NCBI GenBank assembly: GCA_026770585.1
Contig: MU646367.1
Span: forward strand, 303,303 to 315,144
Reading direction: 5' to 3'
Length of the DNA: 11,842 bases
DNA from: Baffinella frigidus
Taxonomy: Eukaryota; Cryptophyceae; Cryptomonadales; Baffinellaceae
In this document: piece by piece, positions 1-7,475 of the stretch
How the letters are laid out: every line of letters begins with the position of its first letter
Position numbering within the stretch: position 1 is the stretch's first letter
Program-made: the position numbers and the translations under genes
The notes under the pieces: model-generated
Database searches by the model: none
Seen by the model: the letters and a program-made list of their open reading frames with translations, nothing else
What the model was told of the DNA's origin: nothing

Positions 1-1551
1 TGCTTTGGAGGGGTGGGATCGGCAGCATACGGCGGAGGAGGTGTTGCGAGGGTAATCCCGAAACCCTAAACCTTACACCCTGAACCCTAAACCCTAAACC
101 CTAAACCCTAAAACCTAAACCCTAACACCTAAACCCTAAAACCTAAACCCTAAAACCTAAACCCTAAACCCTCATCAATAAATCACAATCCATCATCCAT
201 AATCCATAAAACCGAAGCGCTGAACCCTAAACCCCCTCAACCCTAAACCCAACACCCTAAACCCTAAACCCTAAACCAGGTGCCCGCTGCTGAAGCACCT
301 CTCCGAGGAGGCGGTGCATCTGCTCGCGGCAGGGTGCGAGATTGTCACGTGCGAGGCGGACACTGTCGTCTGCGCCGAAGGGCAGAAGGGCAACTGCGCC
401 TACGTGCTATCCCAGGGGCAGCTGAGCGTGCAGCGCAAGGAGGCTGGGGAGGGCGCGCGGAAGGATGTTGGCACGCTGGACTCGGCGAGTGACTGTGTTG
501 GAGAGGTGTCGCTGCTCCTCGGGGCCCGCCACCAGATCACTGTCGTCTGCGCCACCCCGTCTGTCCCCACCCCCACCCCCTCTTTCTTGAAATTCTGCGT
601 GAGTCACCCCCCCCTCCCCCCCTCGTGCGTGCGCCGCGCTGTCTGCTCTGCCAACAACTCCTAACTGCTCGCCTCGGGTGGGGGCGTCCTCCCTAAGGGA
701 ACACACCCGCCCCGCATTCTCACAATTGGTGTGCCTGTCGGGGGGAGCAGGGCGGAGTTGATCAAGATTCCCGTGAGTGCTCTGGAGCCGCTGATCCGCA
801 AGTGGCCGGGGGTGACAACTCTCCTGGCGGAGGCCCTAGTGCACCAGCGCCGTGCGCAGGTCCCCCCTCCCCTCCATCCCCGCCCAACCTCACCCCGAGG
901 CGCGCAGGGCCATTGGACGCCACGCCACCAATCGAGATTCTTCTCCTATGCGCAGCGCAACGATGCCCTTCCCTGACAAGAGTGGCAGGGTTGACGGCGT
1001 GGGTGTCCTAAACCCTAAACCCCAAACCCTAAACCCCAAACCCCAAACCCTAAACCCTAAACCCGTAACCCTAAACCCGTAACCCTAAACCTGGTGGGTC
1101 GCAGGAGCAGGACGGCAAGGGCGAGGAGAAAGCGTCGACGCTGGTCAAGGTGCTCGGGCTGTCCAACAGCATGGTCAACCAGCGCCGCCAGAACCCCCAG
1201 GTCTTCGGGCGCGTCGAGGCGTATGTCAACATCGATATCAAGGTTGCTCCTCCTCTCCCCTCTCCCCTGTTGGCACCCGTCATGACCCCAGTTGGTGGGT
1301 TGGCGCGAGGCGAGAGAGCCGTGGGCCTCCCTCCGGCAATGTCGTGCGAGGCTCGTAGCTGTCCCGTGTGCCTGTAGAATACATCGATGCCAAGGTCCGC
1401 CGGGGGGCCTTCTCCTCTGCTGGCACCCGCCACCATTTCCCAGCTGTTCCGTGAGCGTATCTCTTTTCAGGGGCCAAGGGACATCAAGGTCACTCCTTCT
1501 CGCTCGTGCGAGAAGCACCTGTCACACTTTGAGGCTTGGGATAGTGGCTAG
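1..1551 (+). CDS. Cyclic-nucleotide-binding (CNB) domain protein, C-terminal part, multi-exon, 5' partial
   Basis: Proposed exons are 1-51 (incomplete at the window edge), 280-558, 751-859, 1105-1242 and, in this model, 1471-1551. All introns are GT-AG with phases 2, 2, 0 and 0, and every junction keeps the frame. The joined product is about 218 residues. Residues 11-34 (HTAEEVLRG then CPLLKHLSEEAVHLLA) match the N-terminal helix of a CNB domain. They are followed by the beta-roll with EGQKGNCAYVLSQGQLSV, then VGEVSLLL and TVVCAT, where the phosphate-binding cassette should be. Exon 751-859 gives the C-terminal helices, ELIKIPVSALEPLIRKWPG then LAEALVHQRR. The GE of the cassette is present, but the expected PRxATV is GARHQITV, with the arginine displaced, so ligand binding is uncertain. 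CNB domains with this C-terminal helix occur at the ends of MscS-like channels, other channels and regulators; the effector domain lies outside the window. The last coding exon is unsure: 2236-2379 is an equally phased alternative. Confidence 0.68.
60..279 (+). repeat. CCCTAAA telomere-like repeat filling an intron
   Basis: The intron 52-279 of the CNB gene consists mostly of perfect and degenerate CCCTAAA units (60-172 and 224-277), separated by a short unique AT-rich piece at 173-223. The 3' splice site is embedded in the repeat: the last unit reads CCCTAAACCAG, and its AG is the acceptor before exon 280. Variant units such as CCCTAACAC contain CTAAC, which fits a branch-point sequence. Only the C-rich strand reads along the mRNA. 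Confidence 0.9.
1009..1093 (+). repeat. CCCTAAA/CCCCAAA telomere-like repeat in a second intron
   Basis: The intron 860-1104 carries a block of CCCTAAA, CCCCAAA and CCCGTAA units. It ends only about a dozen bases before the acceptor (GTGGGTCGCAG) of exon 1105. The upstream half of the intron (860-1008) is pyrimidine-rich at its start and otherwise unremarkable. Orientation is the same as in the intron at 52-279. Confidence 0.88.
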
Positions 1552-1582
1552 CGGTCGAGGCTCGGGATAGTGGCTAGCGGTC
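1531..1582 (+). repeat. 26-bp tandem duplication
   Basis: Two adjacent 26-bp units (1531-1556 and 1557-1582) differ at a single base. The first contains the TAG that closes the 1471-1551 exon model, so this stop lies in recently duplicated DNA and may not be a selected gene end. Confidence 0.85.
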
Positions 1583-1656
1583 GGGGGGGGGCTTGCAACG
1601 CGGGGCCTGGGTTCCAACCATCCACATTAAGGTCCGCCGATCTCATCAACTGTTGA

Positions 1657-1674
1657 GTTGTTAAGCTTAACAAC
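1657..1674. repeat. 18-bp perfect palindrome
   Basis: GTTGTTAAGCTTAACAAC reads identically on both strands. It lies about 55 bp before the hairpin at 1728-1763. No function is evident. Confidence 0.9.
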
Positions 1675-1727
1675 GGGGCGATCCAGCCTGACGACGGTGT
1701 CGGTTCTACCCAGTACATGGGAGATGG

Positions 1728-1763
1728 AACCTCCGGAGCCTCCTCTCGGAGGCTCCGGAGGTT
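1728..1763. repeat. Hairpin: 16-bp perfect arms, 4-nt loop
   Basis: Arms 1728-1743 (AACCTCCGGAGCCTCC) and 1748-1763 are exact reverse complements around TCTC. The stem is GC-rich and would be very stable in RNA. It lies in the presumed long intron or intergenic DNA and has no U-run behind it. Confidence 0.9.
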
Positions 1764-2235
1764 GATGGGCTGGCACCCATCATTCCCCTGGCTGCTGTCC
1801 CGTGTGCCTATGGTCTCGCGCTAACACACCATCAGGCGCCTTTTCGTCGCAGGAAGAGACATGGTAGCGTGTATCCCGTGTTGATCCAGGAACCTGTATT
1901 TGAAAGGAATCCTCACTGCACGCCGCGTCACGACTGAAGAGCAAATAGAGCTATTCCGGTAGGACTTGCCCGTTTGATTCGCCAAATTTGCTCACTTGGA
2001 AATTCCCATGTGCCAAGAAACTCGTAACGGTGCGTTCAAAACAGTTTTACGCTTTTTACACCGTTTAAAGCCCACAATTCATCAAGTCGGAAGAGGCCAA
2101 GCCCTACCGGCGTAGCTCTACCAGGCCGGGGCCGAGAATGTGACGGTTCTTCTCTGGAAATCCTACACTGACGGTGCTTCTCTAGAACTCGTACACCCTG
2201 AACCCAAGAACGTGACAATCATGCCTCCGTTGCAG

Positions 2236-2379
2236 GCGGGGGGCGGGGATTTGGAGAAACAGACGCGGATGCTGCAACCTCTCGCGGCCACGTACGATGA
2301 GGTTCCGATTGATGAGATGTTCCACTTCGACCTCAACGACAGGTCGCCTGCCGTGCGCACACCCCGCACCGTGAACTAA
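2236..2379 (+). CDS. Candidate terminal exon (47 residues, acidic C-terminus), probably of the CNB gene
   Basis: After a good acceptor (CCTCCGTTGCAG) an open frame runs 47 codons to TAA at 2377-2379. It has strong GC preference at third positions and an acidic stretch, YDEVPIDEMFHFDLNDRS. It begins in phase 0, so it can join directly to the CNB exon ending at 1242, or through an 18-nt microexon at 1471-1488 (GPRDIK, followed by a GT donor). The same frame is open upstream to 2140, but that part looks intronic: it contains a 28-bp tandem duplication and lacks coding bias. I do not recognise the peptide. It is either the true C-terminus of the CNB protein, an alternative last exon, or the end of another gene whose 5' exons I cannot find. 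Confidence 0.42.
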   Translation, partial: AGGGDLEKQTRMLQPLAATYDEVPIDEMFHFDLNDRSPAVRTPRTVN

Positions 2380-2393
2380 GAGCCATACACCCA

Positions 2394-3112
2394 TAAACCC
2401 TAAACACTGAACCCTCGACACTGAACCCTAAACCCTAAACCCTAAACCCTAAACCCTAAACCCTAAACCCTAAACCCTAAACCCTAAACCCTACACCCTA
2501 AACCCTAAACCCGCAATCAACCTCGAAGCCTTAACCCTGAACCCTGAACCCTGAACCCTATCCTATACCCTAAACCCTGATCCCTAAACCCTAAACCATA
2601 AACCATAAACCATAAACCCTAACCCTCATCCAGAATTCCGAACTCTAGACCATGGAGCATGGACCGAGAACCATAAGAACCCTAGGAACCCAGAACCATG
2701 AACCTAGAAGCCTAATCGAATCCTGAACCATGAACCCTAATCAACCCCTAAGCCCTGGACCCTAAAACCTAAACCTAACCCCCAAACCCCAAACCCCAAA
2801 CCCCAAACCCCAAACCTCAAACTCCAAACCCCAAATCTAAACCCCTGGACGCTCAACCCTAAACCCCAAAACCCCTAAACCCTAAGCCCTAAACCCTAAA
2901 CCCTGAACCCTAAACCCTAAACCTAAACCGAAGCTCCTGAACACTAAACCTTGACCCCTACACCCTAAACCATAAATCATAAACCCCAAACCCCAAACCC
3001 CAAACCCCAAACCCCAAACCCCAAACCATAAACCCTACTCCCTAAACCCTAAACCCTAAACCCTAAACCCTAAACCCTAAACCCTAAACCCTAAACCCTA
3101 AACCTTAAACCC
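2394..3112 (+). repeat. Large interstitial telomere-like array
   Basis: This is about 720 bp of CCCTAAA repeat, perfect at 2424-2490 and about 3042-3100 and degenerate elsewhere. It contains blocks of other units: CCATAAA near 2593-2616, and CCCCAAA near 2779-2815 and 2985-3026. Short unique pieces interrupt it (2512-2530, 2620-2760). The C-rich strand is on + throughout, as in the introns to the left. The mosaic of homogenised blocks suggests old telomere-type DNA that has since amplified by slippage or unequal exchange. Confidence 0.92.
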
Positions 3113-3253
3113 TGCGCCTACCTCGCACTCGAGCAACAACTGCGAGGCGTTGACTCTGCACCATCCGACTCCCGCAAGCACGGGGATCCAAGTCAGCATT
3201 GGCGAGACAGCTCCAACAACTTGCAGCGGGCTGACTTGACCGCGCGCGGGCAG

Positions 3254-4560
3254 GAGCGCGACGGTGCACCTGTCGTTCTGGCTGAAGCAGGCGGGGCAGG
3301 AGGTCCTCGAGGCGGGCAGCGCGTCCTTCTCATTCGCTGGTGCGACACCCCTCCTCGCAATGTGAGGGGTTTATAGAGATGTGCAACTGTGAAATGCGTC
3401 ATGTGAAAAGCGATTGGATGTAACGCGTAGCTCCCGACTCTGACTTGGCACCCTCACGGCGGAAGCACCGCAAGCTCTCGTCGTTGCAGACTGGCAATCC
3501 GTTGCTCCCGACGCGCCCCGTCGGCATCCCCCCCTCGCGATTGCACACGCGAGGCCGCAGCCTGAGAGTTGCTGAGACTGCGGCATCGTGGGCCATCTTT
3601 CTTCTTATTTATTACTCAAGCCTAGAAACGAGTGATCCAAAAGTCTATCCGCCTGAAGACGATCGTGGGGCATGCAGCGCAGCGGGCGGAGAGTGGCGCG
3701 ACGAGGTGAGGGGTGGTAGAGTGGGTACCGGATACCCCAGCTGACAGGATTGCTTGAGACAACTCCAACAACTGCCAGTGGCCGCAGAGTCTCCTGCACT
3801 GCGCGTGGTTCACCTCAATCTGATTGGTTTTTCTCTGGGGTGGGGAGCAGAGGTGCTGCAGGCGCGCACGTGCTCCATGGACCTGCCGCTGGACCTGGGG
3901 GGCCATGTCTCGGTCCTCGTCTCGGTGCAGGGCATGTACTCGGTGCAGGAGCAAGAGGTGCACCGCGCCCTGTCCCGCACCCCACCCCACCTCACCACGC
4001 AAACGCCTGCACCGCACCGCTCCCGGCGCACTGTCGCGCCTTTTCCCGAGCTTGAGCCTGAGCACGAGCCCGAGCCTGAAGCTGGGGCTGAAGGCTCCCT
4101 TGCAAGCAAGGCTCGCACGACGTTAACGGAGGGACGCGTTGGTTGGCGCGGGCAGGTGCTGGACTGGCTGGGACAGGATGCCAACGAGTTCCCGATGCTG
4201 GTCAAATGCGGGGTGCGCTCGCGCCGCGACCTCGAGGAGCTCGCCCACTCGGAAATCCTCGGGCGAATGGCCAACGCCAACCTCGGCGAGGCCTCCCGTG
4301 AGGTGGTCGCCGCGCGGATCTACGCGGCCAAGAAAGGCGCGGGGTTCGTCTCGGGGCTGACGCGGCAGCTCGCCGCGCGCATCAACCGCTTCTACTCCGC
4401 GCCTGCCTTGCCGGGCGGCGTGCCGCGCAGCAAGGTCCCGCAGGTGTCGCGCTGGGCCGGGGAGATGTTTGCCCGCTCGCTCGAGACTGATGATGTCGAG
4501 CCGGGCGCGTCGCGTGACGCCTCGCTGGTGAGCCAGACCTCGGAGGCGCTGCTGGCGTGA
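3254..4560 (+). CDS. Unrecognised protein with a beta-rich, possibly C2-like segment; 5' end not found
   Basis: Proposed exons are 3254-3339, 3851-3957 and 4156-4560, stop TGA at 4558-4560. Intron 3340-3850 is phase 1 and joins SASFSFA to EVLQARTCSMDL in frame. Intron 3958-4155 is phase 0, and its 198 nt are also open, so it may be coding. The first two exons give TVHLSFWLKQAGQEVLEAG, SFSFAEVLQ, then MDLPLDLGGHVSVLVSVQG, alternating hydrophobics that resemble the C-terminal half of a C2 domain; this is a pattern match, not a firm assignment. The last exon adds 134 residues: a helical, charged region (VLDWLGQDANEFPML, VRSRRDLEELAHSEIL), then a Ser/Ala/Glu-rich tail. I do not recognise it. No ATG lies between the telomere-like array and 3254, so upstream exons lie beyond the array or the gene is 5'-truncated. 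GC-rich third positions support coding. Confidence 0.5.
3340..3850 (+). other. Long intron (511 nt) of the unrecognised gene
   Basis: The proposed intron starts GTGCGA, ends TGGGGAGCAG, and has a pyrimidine tract and a CTGATTGG branch-like site near 3818-3826. Several open frames cross it on both strands, but none has domain-like content. About 35 bases near 3749-3785 resemble 3199-3232 in the region before the first exon; both contain ACTCCAACAACT or a one-base variant. Confidence 0.5.
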
Positions 4561-4569
4561 AGCTTCCTT

Positions 4570-4690
4570 TACAGGAGTACCTCGCTCATAAGAAACTTCC
4601 TTCCCCTAGGACCCTACAGTATGCCTATGCCTAGGGCACTACGGTGGTCCTAGGAGGGGGGCAGTTTTTTGTGAGCGAGGTCTCCCTGTA
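4570..4690. mobile_element. MITE-like inverted-repeat element, copy 1
   Basis: The left end, TACAGGAGTACCTCGCTCAT, matches the reverse complement of the right end (GTGAGCGAGGTCTCCCTGTA) at 17 of 20 positions. Pairing continues inward through AAGAAA/TTTTTT and CCTAGGACC/GGTCCTAGG. The element is about 121 bp, has no coding capacity, and is flanked by TA if the outer TA is the target duplication. The CAG start and ACCTCG motif resemble pogo/Tigger ends of the Tc1/mariner superfamily. It begins 10 bp after the TGA stop of the preceding gene, so it probably lies in that 3' UTR. Confidence 0.75.
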
Positions 4691-5291
4691 GGATGAGATC
4701 GGGGGAGTCGTGCGTGCTTTTGTAAGATACGGTGGAGGCTGTTGTGAGATACGTGATTACGCTGTTAAGAATCAGAATCAGGTACATGTAAGTAGTTCTG
4801 TGAGAAGTTTGAATGAATCAATCGAATCAATCGGACGTCATGCCCAAAGAAAAGATGGGGGATGAGAGGTGGTTGACGATGTTGTGCTCGCGAATTAAGA
4901 CCCAAGGACCGTACAGGGGTACCTCGCTCATAAGAAAACGCTTCCTCCTAGCTAGGGACCCCCATAGGGCCCTACTAGCGAGCGAACTGCACACGTGTGC
5001 CTACGTGAAGAGCATGCGCGTGTACCTACTTGTAGAGCATGCGCGTGTACCGTCGTCGTTCTGAGCTCAGATTCCACACGTTCTGTGCTGCCTTTACTCT
5101 CTCCGAGAGCCACACAGCCACCTTCGAAAAATACCACCGCCCCTCTCTGACCCAGTCGGCTCCGCATCTGCGGGCACATTCGGGCCCTTTCACATCCCAC
5201 CTACGACTACCCCCTTCTCTATCTACCCTCCTCTCCTACCCCCTACATGTAAACTGTACACGTCCACAGCGCCACCTCCTGGCAGCAAAAG
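4691..5291. other. Intergenic stretch between convergent genes
   Basis: Apart from MITE copy 2, this stretch holds only minor repeats: AATCAATCG twice near 4815-4833, GATACG twice near 4727-4754, and an 18-bp direct repeat (AGAGCATGCGCGTGTACC) at 5009-5026 and 5034-5051. The genes on either side converge, so both 3' UTRs and polyadenylation sites should lie here; I could not identify a clear signal. Confidence 0.6.
4912..4985. mobile_element. MITE-like element, copy 2, truncated or diverged
   Basis: 4912-4938 repeats the left end of the 4570-4690 element almost exactly (TACAGGGGTACCTCGCTCAT then AAGAAAA). The interior keeps CTAGGGACC and TAGGGCCCTA, but the right end is reduced to AGCGAGCGAAC. 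It is probably a decayed or deleted copy of the same family. Confidence 0.62.
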
Positions 5292-6683
5292 TTAGTAGCG
5301 GTTGCCATAGCGGTTCTGCTTCTCCTGCAGCACGCGGCGCTCGTAGGCCGAGACGAACGGCATCTTGCTCCCGCCCACCTGGCTCGGCGCGCGCGACGGG
5401 TCCTGCGACACGGGATCCCGGTGGCTCTTGGGCGGCGCATGGTTCTCGCTGTTGACTCGCGAGAGGTCGACGCTGGGCGCGGGCGCGCGCCGCGCCTGCT
5501 TCGACGGAGGCGCCTCCCGCTCGTTCAACGCCGGCGTCTCATCCCGCGGGCGTGCTGAGTTCGGGCGCGCCTCCTGCCTGCCCTTCTCAGCGGGGTACTT
5601 GGAGCCCGGGAGCTTGCTCTGCAGCTGCGCGAGCTGGCGCGGGACGCGTATTGTCTCCACCAGGGAGTCGCGCGCGCGCGCCGACTCCATGGCCTCGGGC
5701 CCCCCGCACTTGACCGCCGTGTCGTTGATGCGCGCCTGGAGGATGGGGTGCGCGAGCAGCTCCTCGATGTTGCAGCGGCGCGAAGGGTCCACCACCAGCA
5801 TCATCTTGATCACCGCGGTCATGTCCGCAGAGTAGCACGACGGGATCGGGTTGTACACGCCCCGCGTGACCTTGTCGGCGAGGCCGCGCTCGTCGCGCGC
5901 CTCGAAGGGGTGCTTCAGCGCCGTCAGCTCGTAGAGGAGGCACCCCAGCGACCAGATGTCCGACTTCTTGTTGTACGGGCGCCGACGCCAGATCTCCGGC
6001 GACATGTAGTACGGCGTCCTGCCCCACTTGAGACGTCAGCGCTAAAACCAGGAAGAAGGGGCCGGCCTCTGCTGCAAGGGATCAACGCCCTGTGCTAAGC
6101 CTGCTCAACTAGCCAAAGAATCGGTGCAAGGAAATCAGGGACTTGTGGCTGGCGAAAAAAGGGGCCAGGAGCGGTACCCGATCTGGGTGTGAGCCATGCC
6201 GCCCTTGGTGACCTTCGCCACGCCGAGGTCGCCGATCTTGATCTCTTTGGCAGAGACCAGGAAGATGTTCTGCGCCTTGATGTCGCGGTGGAGGATGTTG
6301 GCCGCGTGAAGGTGCTTCATGCCCTGGCAGATCTGGATGAAGAAGCCCCAGATCATGTTTTCGTTCATGAGCTCGTGGCGCTGCGCGTGGCGCTTGACCT
6401 TGGCACCGATGTCGCCCCCCCGCGCCAGATCGGTAACGATCCAGAGCTTATCGTTCTCGATGAAAGCGTCGTAGTACCTGATGACCATGTCGTGGCGCAC
6501 CGAGGCCAGGATGCGCACTTCGTTCACCGCATCCTCCCGCTCGCGCTGCTGCATGTCCTTGATGTTCACCTCCTTGAGCGCATACTCCTGCCCGTCCGAT
6601 ACTCGCAAGCAGCGGTACACCTTGCCGAACGACCCCTTCCCGATCAGCTTCAGCTCCTTGAAATCCCTCAACCCGCCGCTCAT
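5292..6683 (-). CDS. NIMA-related (NEK-family) serine/threonine protein kinase, complete, two exons
   Basis: Exon 1 is 6683-6178, exon 2 is 6018-5292, with a 159-nt GT-AG intron (6177-6019) splitting Gly169 in phase 2. The product is 410 residues. The kinase domain spans about 8-262: glycine loop GKGSFGKV (15-22), ATP-site Lys37, helix-C Glu55, HRDIKAQN (132-139), DLG instead of DFG (152-154), activation segment ending GTPYYMSPE (169-177), SDIWSLG (188-194), and DPSRR (246-250). AHTQIGTPYYMSPEIW and the domain layout are typical of NEKs, which act in mitosis, centrosomes or basal bodies, and cilia; DLG also occurs in NEK6/7. All catalytic residues are present. The tail (263-410) is basic, Pro/Ser/Ala-rich and probably disordered, ending in an aromatic/basic stretch (SAYERRVLQEKQNRYGNRY). 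The start at 6683 is good because the kinase fold begins seven residues in. The ciliary or mitotic role is inferred from the family. Confidence 0.95.
6019..6177 (-). other. Intron of the NEK gene
   Basis: The donor is GG|GTACCG and the acceptor is GTGGGGCAG|G. A branch-like CTGAC lies near 6040, and a TTCTTCCTGGTTTT pyrimidine-rich tract precedes it on the minus strand. Removal is required to restore the conserved QIGTPYYMSPE; without it the frame ends shortly after TQIG. Confidence 0.93.
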
Positions 6684-7285
6684 CCTGCAAGCTGCTGAAG
6701 TCCGCCTCCCCCCGGCCGGTATCTGTCCAGAGTCGCCTCTACCGCAGCGCCTGGCCCATCAACAGCTCTCCCGCAGCTGGTCTCCGTTGTACCTGTCCCT
6801 GCCCTGCGCTCTGTCGAGAGAAGATCAACGATGCTTCGGAAATTCTCAACGGTGTTTTTATTTGAAAAAAAACTTTACTATCCCGCTAAGTTGACATACC
6901 TAAAGTTGATGTTGACATTTGACGGCCAAAGTCAGCAGATATTTTTCACTTTACAGATCACTTTACAGAATTTATGTAAAGTAACTCGATGTAAAGCCTG
7001 TGGTCCACATATTTTTGCCCAGTCCGGGGCAACTGTCATGTTTTTGCCCGGGGCAATTGTGTGTGGCTTAGGCAGGGGCCCCACGCAACGGGGTGCTCTG
7101 CGGGGGAAAACCAAGGAGGGGGACGCAAATGTGGACCGCTCCTTGGTGGATCCCCCCACATGGGTAGTGGCAGTTTCTTGAGCAGGAAAACTCTGGTGCA
7201 GTTCCCAGACTTTTTCCTAATCTCGCCTCAATTCTTGCACCGTGCAATTCACTTTCGAATAAAGTCAATAAGTGTCAATAAGTGT
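6684..7285. other. Upstream region of the NEK gene; no further gene seen
   Basis: The kinase promoter should lie here, reading leftward. No TATA box or initiator could be assigned. The stretch becomes AT-rich at 6840-6990. It contains a short inverted repeat (ACTTTACA 6960-6967 and TGTAAAGT 6975-6982), CACTTTACAG twice in direct orientation, and a direct duplication of TTTTTGCCC...CCGGGGCAA around 7011-7056. Open frames here have no coding character. Confidence 0.5.
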
Positions 7286-7366
7286 GCTTTCTCTGCAGAT
7301 CCCTTCTACGGAACGGCGTGTCGTTGGGCTATGTTGGGAAAAATTAAAACCTAAAGGACCTAAAGG
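7286..7366 (+). repeat. Dispersed repeat family, copy A
   Basis: This copy has the family core: GCTTTCTCTGCAG, then CTTCTACGGAACGGCGTGTC, then GTTGGGCTATGTTGGG, then AAAATTAAAACC and a tail of (CCTAAAGGA)-type units. It sits about 110 bp before copy B, so the two form a tandem pair. A short terminal tandem tail is typical of some SINEs and LINE 3' ends, but no pol III promoter boxes or reverse transcriptase frame are evident. Confidence 0.82.
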
Positions 7367-7373
7367 AGAGCGA

Positions 7374-7475
7374 AACGCGATCCGAAAGCAAAAATGCTTT
7401 CTCTGCAGTCCTTTCTACGGAAGGGCGTGGCGTTGGGCTATGTTGGGAGAAATTAAAACCTCAAGGACCTAAAGG
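7374..7475 (+). repeat. Dispersed repeat family, copy B
   Basis: This copy starts further upstream in the unit than copy A (ACGCGATCCGAAAGCAAAAA) and runs through the TCTACGGAAGGGCGTG core and TGTTGGGAGAAATTAAAACC to the tail ending at 7475. It differs from copy A by scattered substitutions only. Confidence 0.82.

Larger units (their letters stand above)
1552..2235 (+). other. Non-coding stretch with palindromes and short duplications
   Basis: No convincing exon is visible here. The stretch holds part of a 26-bp duplication, an 18-bp palindrome (1657-1674), a hairpin with 16-bp arms (1728-1763), and a 28-bp tandem duplication at 2141-2168 and 2169-2196 (about 22 of 28 identical). Phrases from introns further left recur: CTGTCCCGTGTGCCT at 1354-1375 and near 1796, and GGCACCC near 1274, 1422 and 1773. 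If 2236-2379 is the terminal exon, all of this is intron. Confidence 0.6.

Noticed and set aside
599-604. Strong donor GTGAGT as the end of the CNB exon
   Set aside because: Joining 598 to the 750 acceptor puts the conserved ELIKIP segment out of frame; the 558/751 junction restores it exactly.
1057-1518. 153-codon open frame on the - strand
   Set aside because: It overlaps a well-phased CNB exon, intron and telomere-like repeats; composition is Arg-rich noise.
3810-4280. 156-codon open frame on the - strand
   Set aside because: It is antisense to the exons of the + strand gene, Ser/Arg-rich from reversed GC-rich codons, with no recognisable pattern.
1-4560. The left genes as one operon-like unit
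   Set aside because: Spliced eukaryotic genes separated by 700 bp of telomere-like repeat; no evidence for co-transcription.
6189-6698. 169-codon open frame on the + strand
   Set aside because: It is antisense to the first exon of the NEK kinase, and its openness follows from the kinase's GC-rich codons.
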